A DNA stretch of 64,000 nucleotides from Lumbricus terrestris (lineage: Eukaryota; Annelida; Clitellata; Crassiclitellata; Lumbricidae): assembly GCA_949752735.1 (NCBI GenBank), contig OX457038.1, positions 58,756,406 to 58,820,405 on the forward strand, read 5' to 3'. Both the position numbers and the translations under genes were made by a program. Positions 55,752 through 64,000 of this stretch are shown piece after piece. Numbering within the stretch: position 1 is the first letter of the stretch; each line of letters opens with the position of its first letter. The notes beneath the pieces were generated by a model. That model was not told where the DNA came from. It was given only the letters and a program-made list of their open reading frames with translations, and ran no database searches.

Positions 55752-56795
55752 TGTAGCGGTAGAATGCTTCTTATCAAACAAACCTATTAAATGATGCATT
55801 GTATAAGTATTAAATAGGTAAGAATTAAGCTAGACAATATGTGGCGTATTGTAGATTATAATTAATATTACTTGTGGCATTAAGTTAGATAATAATAATA
55901 ATAGCACTATAACAATTCTTGAATACGCGCTACATCAATTATTGAAATACAACGGAGGGCAGAAAGCAGCGTCAAACTTGAGCAGACGGCAACAACGGCA
56001 GACGATAAAGTTAGACAGCGAAAAGATGGCGAAGGAAGAAGACGTAGATTTCTGAGCGAGAACGGCCATTAGTCAAACGTGGCGTTCTCGTCGGTAATTC
56101 AGAAGATCTGACGGTGAATTGGGTGTGGAAGGCGACACGCTGTCGGCCTGTCCCACTGGTGAGACTATAAGTCCTTGGGAACAGAGATACCAGGGCTTGT
56201 CGAACGGAAACTTTGCGAAGTTTGATGTGACACTTGCGAGTGAACTGCGATTCGACATCGGGAGAAGGTCGATTCGGAACTGCAATTGCGATTGGAGTTC
56301 GACGGCAGAAGAAAGGGGCGAAACGACTACAAGACGAGCAAGCGACGAGAAGCTACCGTTGCTTGTGGAGAAACAACGAGGCGGACGAAACTACAGAGTG
56401 CTGTGCCAGCTACAGCATTCTCCGTCTACGCAGCTACAGAAGAGAATCGGGAACGACGGCAAACAAGAAGAAGGTGACCTTCCTTCATCTTCGAAACCAT
56501 CATTCCAATCCATACGAACTGAAGAACTTCTACATCTACGCTGGAAAAGTCCATCGTGGAAGTTAAGAAACAAGCTATAATATATTTTAGATAATACGCC
56601 ACAAATAAGTAGATAGGATTATTGATTGTATTTTACTGTTTGATATTGTTTTATTATAATATAATCTTTAAACGAATCTCAGCTACATTTGTTTTAGGTC
56701 CTAGCTCATTCTAATATTGATCACCCAAAGGCCTCTGAGCATAAAGTTCCCTATTAAAACTAGATTTAAAACCCTAGCTTTTGATGGTAGTGACA
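55752..56795 (+). repeat. element B 3' LTR
   Basis: 1044 bp, matching 47152-48192 except for one extra trinucleotide in the AATAAT run near 55892-55905. Confidence 0.93.
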
Positions 56796-57464
56796 CTTGG
56801 GTCATACGTTAAACAACGACGACATTAGTCCTAAAGGAGAATCGATAGATAAGATTGTGGAGATGCCACAACCGAAAACGAAGAAACAAATAAGAAGCTT
56901 TTTGGGAGCAATAAACTATTACAGAAAATTTATTCCTCATTGTGCTGAACTGATGGCACCATTAAGTGACTTGACAAAGAAGTCAGCAGCTAATTTAATG
57001 TTGATTGGAACGAAGAATTAGATGAGAGTTTTAGTAAGCTGAAAGCAGCACTTGCTAAGACACCAATACTAAAGTTACCAAACTTGGAGAAGGAATTCGT
57101 AATTCAAACGGATGCATCAGGAAGAGGAATAGGTTGTGTCCTGATACAGCAGTATGAAGGGATAAACCACCCGATTGCATATGCGAGTAGGAAACTATTG
57201 GAAAGAGAGATGAGATATTCAGTTGAGGAGAGAGAATGTCTAGCGATAATGTGGGGAATTAGTCGGTTTGACAGGTACTTGTGTGGAAAGCAGTTTGTGA
57301 TAGAGACGGACCACTGCGGACTACAATACATGAAGGAAGGGAGAATGAGAAATGCGAGAGTCATGAGGTGGAGTCTAGCACTTCAAAATTATTGCTTTAC
57401 GATACGATATATCAAGGGAAGCAATAATGTTATGTCTGATTATTTGAGTAGAGGAATTACATAG
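56796..57464 (+). pseudogene. element A reverse transcriptase end and RNase H, frameshifted
   Basis: It continues the A reverse transcriptase after B with LGHTLNNDDISPKGESIDK and FLGAINYYRKFIPH. A one-base frameshift near 56985-57000 leads to a stop at 57019. The true frame resumes as NVDWNEELDESF and runs through RNase H (QTDASGRGIGCV, ETDHCGLQYM, SDYLSRGIT) to a TAG at 57462. Residues are conserved with B, so the lesion looks recent. Confidence 0.9.
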
Positions 57465-57611
57465 TACTTAAATATATCAGTGATGTATTATAATAATGTA
57501 GATAAGAAGTTCAGTAATGTTGTATTGTTGTGTAAGATAGAATAAGGAAGTTGATAGAAATTTAGTTGATAGATAATTAGGTGAGATTGTAAAGCCTGAT
57601 TACAGACTTTT

Positions 57612-57621
57612 GAAGGAGGGG
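57612..57621 (+). promoter_or_regulatory. element A polypurine tract
   Basis: GAAGGAGGGG followed by TATT and the 3' LTR; same motif and position as in B. Confidence 0.75.
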
Positions 57622-57625
57622 TATT

Positions 57626-58727
57626 TGTAGCGTATTAAATCGCTATTATCTATCAAACTAACTTGTCTGATATTATATGTTAATTCTAAGTAGGAGTTAA
57701 GCTAGATAATTTAGTCGGCGTATCTAGATTAATAATTTGGCGTCTAGTGGATTAGTAACTAGGAGACCACGAATCTTGCGTACATGAGCGAGGCAGTCAT
57801 AGTGACGTCAAGCGGTTACTACGGACGCTTACGTAAGCGAAAACATTTGCATTGACGCGTAACCAATTAAAAGCATCGAAATGAGCGTAACGGACAGAAT
57901 TGAATGGAAACAGCCACGTCATTGAAATTTGACATAAACGGTTGATTCCTTGCTTGAACATTGAGAAAGATGGTTGTTCAGTTGTGGCTGGCAATTCATT
58001 TGAAGTTTATTCAATGGTGAGGATGATGATTATGCTCGTATCTGGTCGTAAAACAGTACGAGGCATTCGTGTGAGAGTAGAGGCGATTTAGAAGTTCAAA
58101 GTTGTGAACTCTAACGTTCGTGAAGTCTACATTGTGATCGTGACGGTTGGTGAGACGATATTCGTGTGTAGAGAAACGATTTTGGGCTCGTTGTCTCTGG
58201 TTGACATTTCAAGGTCATTTTCAATTGGGAAGGAAATTCTCATTGGTTGGAGTGTGATAATTTGATGCTACGGAAGTATTGAATATTGTCTTGTCTGGTA
58301 TTCGATCTGGATTCCACAGCTTGACAGTATCTCATTATCCTTCTTCAAATATAGCACGAGGTTGCTTATCTTCATTCAGTGAATCTACGGAGAATCAGCA
58401 GAACTATTTCTTCAAATATAGCACTGGGTTGCTTATCTTCATACAGTATATCTACAGCGAATCTGCAGAACTATTTCAAGGCCGTTTACACTACAGAAAC
58501 GATATGTCATATATCTCAACTGTGGAACACAGATAAGCATTTAGATAAATATAATTAGTGATACGCCAAATAAGTAAATAGGAACATTGCGTAATTGTAT
58601 TGTTTATTTAACAGTTTTCGAATATATTATACATTTATAAAGAATTGGTTTCTCTTTGAACAGATCATTTAAATGCAGTACATTTTCAATTACCTGCTAA
58701 AATAAGCATAAAAACGGAGACGTTACA
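57626..58727 (+). repeat. element A 3' LTR
   Basis: 1102 bp; I found no difference from 41449-42550. It is followed directly by the target duplication ATACG. Confidence 0.95.
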
Positions 58728-58732
58728 ATACG

Positions 58733-59245
58733 ACTGACTGGCTGGCCGATTGAATTACTAATTACTTACTTACTTACTGCACTGCCTGACTGAATTACTG
58801 ACAAAATCATAGACTAGCTTGTTTACTAACTGACTGACTCACTGACTTACCAACTAACTGACTGATTCACTGACTAACCAACTGACTGAATTACTGACTT
58901 ATTAACTGGTTGACTGAGCGACTGATTTAGGCATAGGCTATATAGTGATATATACTTACTACTTAGTGACTTACTGATAAATACTGACCGAACTGACTGT
59001 GTCCTATGGGATAGAACTGTATCGTATGTCGCATCGTTTATCGAAAGATGAGAGGACGTAACAGAATGCAAACACGATTTGCACCTGCACGAGACAGTAC
59101 CAGGGAGACAGCAAAGCTTTTTAACGTGCATTTCTTGACAAAATGTGCAATGGTTACAAATGGATTTGTGCAGTTGCAAGAGCAATCCTGTGCAGCTGGA
59201 AACGGTAGAGTAAAACCATTGTCACTCAAAAAGATCATCATCATC
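58733..59245. other. non-coding with degenerate (ACTG)n
   Basis: 58733-58930 is rich in ACTGACTGACT and ACTTACTTACT words. The rest is unassigned. Confidence 0.55.
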
Positions 59246-59410
59246 CAGTGGCGTAGCCAGGAATTTTTCATGGGGGGGTTTTATGGCCGGAAACCCTGTT
59301 TTTTGCTATTATTTTTTCTTACTTAAATGGGAAAATAACCTTAAAAAAACCTTTTTTCGGAGCCAATGGGGGGAGTTTAACCCCCGAAACCCCCCTTGCC
59401 TACGCCACTG
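59246..59410. mobile_element. hAT MITE, CAGTGGCGTAG family (TSD TCATCATC)
   Basis: 165 bp with ends CAGTGGCGTAGCCAGG / CCTTGCCTACGCCACTG, flanked by TCATCATC on both sides. It is almost the reverse complement of 8583-8748. Confidence 0.9.
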
Positions 59411-59776
59411 TCATCATCTACTGACCATCAATAATGAACAATTTTGTTAAGATAACAGCCTATGAATGCTACCATTAGAATTGGCACATCGGACAAATTT
59501 AAACAACGGAGAGGGGACACTCTGAAGTCCTAAACCAACCACGACTAACAGCATTTAAAAATGAGCAATTTTTGTTAAGATGGCAGCTTAAAATTCTACC
59601 ATTACAGCATGGAAATTCCAAAATATTTAACAATTGGGAGGGACATCTATTGAAGTCTTACGCCATGTCTTTCTTTCAGCACTTATATTATGAGAAATTT
59701 TGCTGAGATGACAGCTCAAGGTATGGGGGGCTCAGGGTTTTGGGGGGCCTCAGGTACCCTAGCGCCGGCACTGCTG
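59411..59776. mobile_element. truncated hAT-like element with tandem-repeat core
   Basis: The right end CCTAGCGCCGGCACTG (to about 59773) matches the terminus of the 63480-63783 family. The interior has the GACAGCTTAAAATTCTACC / TGGAAATTCCAAAA repeat family also seen at 5700-6310. A matching left end was not found. Confidence 0.4.
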
Positions 59777-60224
59777 GGATAACCCAACATGGGAATGGAA
59801 TGGGCACATCTGCGTAGAACGTCTGATGGGAACCTCTTTGCTACTGACCATGCGGGCTCATGTCAATTATAGGCTACTGAACCCGCCCCGTCCTCCGTTA
59901 AGGACACTCTTAATTCCCTGCGTTCCAGACCGCTTGGCTGAATCATCCCACGGTGAACAACATATTAACGAAGAAGCCGCTGCTTTTTAAAAGCAAAAAT
60001 GCTTTATTATGCCCGATTTCACGTATACCGAAGTGCCATTATATATGCAGCTACGTAAGTAAAGAATATACTTTCTTACTTACTTACTTAATTACTTACT
60101 TACTTACTTACTTACTTTTAAAACGAACAGTGGCCTACGTTGCCATCGGCAATAATTGTGACGTCGTTGGTTTTTCATCATCATCATCCTCATCATCATC
60201 ATCATTGCTCTCCTCCGTCTGGCC
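59777..60224. other. non-coding; (CTTA)n and (CAT)n
   Basis: (ACTT)n at 60073-60118 and (CAT)n at 60176-60207. No gene. Confidence 0.55.
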
Positions 60225-60497
60225 GCGCCGACAATAAGGCCTTTACAATGTTTACATGGCGTCGCCGTGCACACTTCTCTGTCCTTGATGATATCCAGGG
60301 CATTCCTCATATCCATGCACCTTTCCGCTAGATCTTCTCTTGTGTTGTCCATCCATTTTTCCTTTGACGCCCTCTACTTCTCAGTCCCTCCACATTGCCG
60401 TGCAGAGCCGCAGCTTGTAGTCTTCTTTCGTCCATCCTTGATACAATGATAGTATGATACATGTCCAAACCACGAGAGTCTTCTCTTCTTGTAAGTT

Positions 60498-60498
<1 letters not shown>
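60225..60498 (-). pseudogene. RTE/L1-type LINE C-terminal fragment
   Basis: On the minus strand KKRRLSWFGHV, then MDERRLQAAALHGNVEG, GRQRK and MDNTREDLAERCMDMRNALD can be read in shifted frames. This is the signature of the LINE ORF2 C-terminus. At least one frameshift separates the parts. The copy is 5'-truncated and dead. Confidence 0.6.

Positions 60499-60549
<51 letters not shown>
60499..60549. repeat. (AT)n microsatellite
   Basis: About 24 AT units directly upstream, in minus-strand terms, of the LINE fragment. Confidence 0.95.
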
Positions 60550-60550
<1 letters not shown>

Positions 60551-61544
60551 CACCTAAGGGCTAATATACTGGAAATTTCTTCTTTTCTTAGCAAGCGTGA
60601 TGTCTGATAAAAGCTTGAGCTAATGTGCGCAAAAAGCTATGTACATGCACACTGGTCACACTATAATGTCACATTCAACTGCGCATGCTAATTTTACATT
60701 GTAATAAATCTGACGAATCAGAGATCATGAAGTCTTATGGAAAGCTTCATATATCAGTTGGTTGTCATGTCATGTTGGTATATACGCCTACAGTGTTCAC
60801 TGTTTAACTTTCAAAATACCTCATGATCATCTGTCTTTCGTGCTGTTGCACGGTTGCAAACAACTCACATATAAATAATTACTTTCTTGTCATTTAAAAG
60901 AAACACAGGTACTTCTTACAAGTCGCACATTGTGCAGATGTTCTAACGAAAACATAAATGATTACTCGTCTGTCTCTTCAAAACACAGGTATACAAGTCG
61001 CACACCGTGCAGATATTAATTATCGTAACAAAAATTCATCGGTCTTAATTGCTATCATGATCTACAGACGATAATAAATTATTTTAATAAATTATTATAA
61101 ATCGTCACCTGCAGTGAATGTACGTAATTGTCTGAGCGGACGATAAGTCCTAAAGTCTCATCAGGCGAGGCATACTGACCAGAGGTAGCAATATTTATTC
61201 CGAATTGAGTACATAGTTTTGTTGGTTCTTAGCGCGATCATACATAATTACTCGATTAAACGTAGCCTCCATTCTTTGTCTGTCTGGCAGATCTCTGCCT
61301 CTGTAGTGCGAGTGTAAGGCTTTAGGTACATGCTGAAATATTGCAATTTTGCAGAATACACGAATAAGAAGCAAGGGTTTAATGCAGATAAAACTTCGAG
61401 ATGGAGACTGAGATAGTGAGTTTCAAGACTTGTCAGTCTGACTTTGGCACAAATGGAATGTGCACCAACTCAGCAAGAGCTACTCATGGTTACTGGTGAT
61501 GCTTACTTCATGCCATCAGCTGTATATAGCTCTGTTGTACAGGG
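60550..61544. other. non-coding, nothing recognised
   Basis: A phrase, AAACACAGGTA(C)...CAAGTCGCACA, occurs twice (about 60900 and 60980) as a short tandem duplication. No gene. Confidence 0.5.
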
Positions 61545-61920
61545 ACACCATGGGGCGCGGTGGTGTTATGGTGCGTTTCGGTGCCTTTGTTCCAGGTTCG
61601 AATCCACCTCAAGTCGCCGCGTAGCATAGGCGCAACCACCCTATGGTACCCACGGGACGCGTCCCCCCAACTTTTGAGTGGTCCCCTAGCTTTATTATTA
61701 TGATCCCCCCCAACTTTTAGGACGTGATTCATTATGGTCCCCCCCAACTTTTAGGACGTGATTGCGCCTATGCCGCGTAGGTACCTTGAGCACATCCTTC
61801 ACTCTCAATCGCTCGTGTGCTTCGGTCTGAAACTCGATGCAGTGACCGCGCATTAGTCGGGAGCACCTTTGAGTAGCGGGTTTGAAGGTGGCACTACAGC
61901 ATCTGCGAGAAATAACAAAT
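61545..61920 (+). mobile_element. tRNA-derived SINE split by a MITE
   Basis: A box A-like GGTGGTGTTATGGTGCG near 61560 and a box B GGTTCGAATCC at 61595-61605 form an RNA polymerase III head. The body continues after the MITE to about 61920 (TTGAGTAGCGGGTTTGAAGG). The two halves join exactly at the 8-bp duplication CCGCGTAG. Confidence 0.5.
61625..61772. mobile_element. hAT-type MITE (TSD CCGCGTAG)
   Basis: 148 bp with ends CATAGGCGCAA / TTGCGCCTATG, flanked by the exact 8-bp CCGCGTAG (61617-61624, 61773-61780). The phrase CCCCCCAACTTTTAGGACGTGATT is repeated internally. Confidence 0.88.
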
Positions 61921-62086
61921 TTAGAAACAAGGCATTGAAATCGTCTACGAAATCATTAAATTGCATGCTTAACTAGCATATTATGGTCTTGTTTTAATTA
62001 CTAATTTCATTGCACATTATCTTACACGGAGTCACGGACGTCAAAACCAAACTTCGCGCCATGGTGAAATGATTCCGCATCTATTG
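61921..62086. other. non-coding, nothing recognised
   Basis: Background between two hAT-type insertions. Confidence 0.5.
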
Positions 62087-62094
62087 CACGTTCC

Positions 62095-63074
62095 CAGGGG
62101 CTTCAATCCCCCCTAAGAAACCGGGCGCAATCCATTTTCTTCCCCCCCTTTTCTGGACCGGCCATCCTCTATGTATGCAATATTATGCAATCTAGCGCTT
62201 GCCCTCCTATATAGTGTGGGAATGAAGGTTTGCTTGGAGAGGGACAAACGAGCATCCAGCAGACGATCGCCGAAGCATGTGTAGCGCCGAGAAGGCACCT
62301 GGTATGAGGAGAGAATGTGCCCCTCCCGTAAGAAATTTTTGCGATTTCCGCATTGCAATTTCAGCATTTTAAGCTGTCCTCTTAGCAAAATTACTCTACT
62401 GTTTCAGTGGAGGAATTGCTGCCAAAATCGGGCAGCCATATGTATTGCGCCTCTGATCAGTGTGCACTCGAGAGTCGAGAGGCGTTACATAAATTTTTAG
62501 AGCACAATGCAACACAATAAAATACAATATAGGTCCTACATTGTAAGCCCACGTAATAATGATGTTGCTTTACTAAGTGTTCAAGGACAAAATTTGACTG
62601 TCTGAAATTTGAAAGATAACATTGGAGAGAAGCCATTTAGTTGTACAAAATAGTATTTTTTTAACATTATTTTTTCAATTATAATATGATTGTATTATTT
62701 ATTAAAATAGTAAAATCATAATTATAATCATTTAATAGGAAATTGTTATAGTATATTATAGCTGTTATAGCGGTTCATGTAGCCTAATTCAAAAATTTTG
62801 ATAGTAGCCAAACTAAAAACTCAAAGTATATAAAGTGTATACATTTTGCCCAAAACTGTTAGGCCTACCATTTTGTCCAAATTTATATGGAGGGGAATTA
62901 TTTTCTGGGGGATCTTCCTTTTCTATCTTCCTTTAGTGATGCCTAGATTGAACGCTGCCCTTCATGTCCGACCTTCCCCCCCAACCGACGTGAATTTTGG
63001 CTGTCTTCTGATTCCCCCCCTATTTTTCACTGGGCGCAAGCTGCGCCCGCCATGTATAGGGATAGAAGCCCCTG
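62095..63074. mobile_element. non-autonomous hAT element (TSD CACGTTCC)
   Basis: 980 bp with ends CAGGGGCTTCAATCC / GGATAGAAGCCCCTG, flanked by the exact 8-bp CACGTTCC (62087-62094, 63075-63082). The interior includes one or two units of the TTTTAAGCTGTCxTCTTAGCAAA repeat at about 62365-62400 and an L2-like GAGGCGTTACATAAATTTTT phrase near 62480. No transposase. Confidence 0.88.
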
Positions 63075-63082
63075 CACGTTCC

Positions 63083-63479
63083 CCCACATAAGATCCCGAA
63101 GAAACGGAGATGATTATCACGAGTGTACGCATACGATCATTCGTAGATCTTCTCTTCACCGATTGTGCCTGTCGTTTTGAAGCTCGCTCGAGTCTGGTTT
63201 CGTTACATAACTGTCGACAGCATTCGAGCGATTTGGCCTTCATTTTTTTCAAAAGTTGCTTAGAGGGCTTGACCTTACGTCAGCCGGACTAACAATGCTT
63301 GAATGCAAAAATATTATCTCTTTGAAGGTTTACAATTTGTCTGAAAGAGTCGTGTATCCCTGTATTTGAAACACAGCTCTGGTATGTCTCAAAGGTAGGT
63401 TTACCTGGGCGCCATTACGGCTATATAGTATATAGGGACGAACGACCCTGTGATACAGTGCAGGCGCTAGCACCCCTCG
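63083..63479. other. non-coding; possible left end of another hAT-like element
   Basis: CAGTGCAGGCGCTAGCACCC at 63457-63476 looks like a hAT terminus. If so, its other end lies beyond the window. Confidence 0.3.
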
Positions 63480-63783
63480 CAGTGGCGGCGCTAGGGGGGC
63501 TGGGGGGCTAAGCCCCCCTACAAGAGGCTGAGCCCCCCCTAAAAAAATGACCATCTGAATTATTTTACATTGAAATATCCACGCTTTTGGTCGACGACTA
63601 AAAAAAAAAAAAAAAAAGGTCCTCAGAAATTTTGGCGGCGAACATAGAAAATTTTCATGAGATTTTGGTCGATGACTAAAAAAAAAAAAAAAAAAAAGGT
63701 CGTCAGAAATTTTGGCGGCGAAAATGGAAAATTTGGCCGCGGGCTCCAGCCCCTCCAAAACTGAAATCCTGGCGCCGGCACTG
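63480..63783. mobile_element. hAT MITE (TSD ACCCCTCG)
   Basis: 304 bp with ends CAGTGGCGGCGCTAGG / CCTGGCGCCGGCACTG, flanked by the exact 8-bp ACCCCTCG (63472-63479, 63784-63791). Inside, an ~87-bp unit with a long A run, GGTC(C/G)TCAGAAATTTTGGC and GGCGAA is tandemly duplicated. It is the same module as in 36740-37084. Confidence 0.92.
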
Positions 63784-64000
63784 ACCCCTCGCACCCCCGG
63801 CTGGGGGCCCCGAGTTTGAAAGGGGCCCCAAATTTAACTGGCCATTATGCCTATTTGTGACTGTACAGATCCGATCTGGTGCATGCCTCAACTATGACCA
63901 TATGGCACTGCCATGACAGACCTAATGCAAATATCATACTGATTTTGGGCGTAAGTGTAAAGCTATTTAAACTAACCGATCAGGCATTTTCGTCCCCTTT
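63784..64000. other. non-coding, nothing recognised
   Basis: G/C-run-rich start (GGCTGGGGGCCCC), then ordinary background. Confidence 0.45.

Larger units (their letters stand above)
47152..56795 (+). mobile_element. element B: second Gmr1-like LTR retrotransposon nested in A
   Basis: LTRs of 1041 and 1044 bp differ, as far as I can see, by one AAT unit in a short microsatellite, so the insertion is recent. It interrupts the reverse transcriptase of A between Phe and Leu-Gly-His. The target duplication is not clean: only CTT is shared next to T-rich ends. Internal order matches A: Gag, zinc knuckle, protease, integrase, reverse transcriptase, RNase H. Its LTRs and much of its DNA are diverged from A, so it is a separate subfamily. 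Without the nested hAT element it is about 7.4 kb. Confidence 0.92.
41449..58727 (+). mobile_element. element A: Gmr1-like Ty3/Gypsy LTR retrotransposon, outermost of a nest
   Basis: Two 1102-bp LTRs bound the element, and the 5-bp duplication ATACG lies outside both (41444-41448, 58728-58732). Without the nested element B it is about 7.6 kb. Order: LTR, primer site, Gag, zinc knuckle, protease, integrase, reverse transcriptase, RNase H, polypurine tract, LTR. There is no envelope gene. Gypsy-type proteins with integrase ahead of reverse transcriptase define the Gmr1-like lineage known from deuterostomes. It is defective: in-frame stop at 46167, element B inserted at 47152, frameshift near 56990. 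Confidence 0.92.

Noticed and set aside
47140..56805. A clean 4-6-bp target duplication for element B
   Set aside because: Only CTT is shared next to the LTR ends; extra T residues at the left edge prevent a firm call, although the insertion itself is clear from the interrupted reverse transcriptase.
55595..57625. Envelope gene or chromodomain in elements A or B
   Set aside because: Only about 160 bp of non-coding DNA separates the RNase H stop from the LTR in each element; no chromodomain motif after the integrase GPY/F region.

Overview
The window is nuclear DNA of a metazoan. It has no operons or dense genes, one clear spliced exon, many simple repeats, and a dense layer of nested transposable elements. 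I infer a deuterostome marine invertebrate, most likely an echinoderm. The clues are two Gypsy-type retrotransposons with the Gmr1-like gene order (described mainly from deuterostomes), an animal synaptotagmin-7-type exon, and a strong excess of the word TAGGCCTA. The species is not proven.

Region by region. 1-10460: LINE tails, dispersed repeats, a ~400-bp duplication flanking a hAT-like element (4308-6950), and a 1.9-kb hAT transposon (7239-9114) whose transposase relic is itself split by a 166-bp hAT MITE and which also carries a tRNA-derived SINE. 10470-13287: a 2.8-kb element made of two ~930-bp inverted arms with a 9-bp target duplication. 13300-17400: microsatellites, a strong hairpin and TCTG/CAGA islands. 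17483-17981: the one confident host exon, minus strand, the C2A domain of a synaptotagmin-7-like protein; its other exons were not found. 18000-41400: degraded LINEs and SINEs, minisatellites and several hAT-type miniature elements with exact 8-bp target duplications.

41449-58727 is the most informative region. A Gmr1-like Ty3/Gypsy retrotransposon (element A, 1102-bp LTRs, TSD ATACG) contains a second, different Gmr1-like element (B, 47152-56795, LTRs 1041/1044 bp). B contains a 2.2-kb hAT element (49801-51994, TSD CATAAGAT), which in turn carries a LINE fragment. Both retrotransposons have Gag, protease and integrase upstream of reverse transcriptase and RNase H, and both capsids contain a segment resembling the vertebrate SCAN domain. 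A has a stop codon and a frameshift; B's Gag-Pol frame appears open except for the hAT insertion.

58733-64000: further hAT MITEs, a SINE split by a MITE, an RTE/L1-type LINE fragment and AT- or CT-rich simple repeats. The genes do not form a pathway. The region is a record of repeated transposon invasion, probably within or near the introns of a minus-strand synaptotagmin gene.
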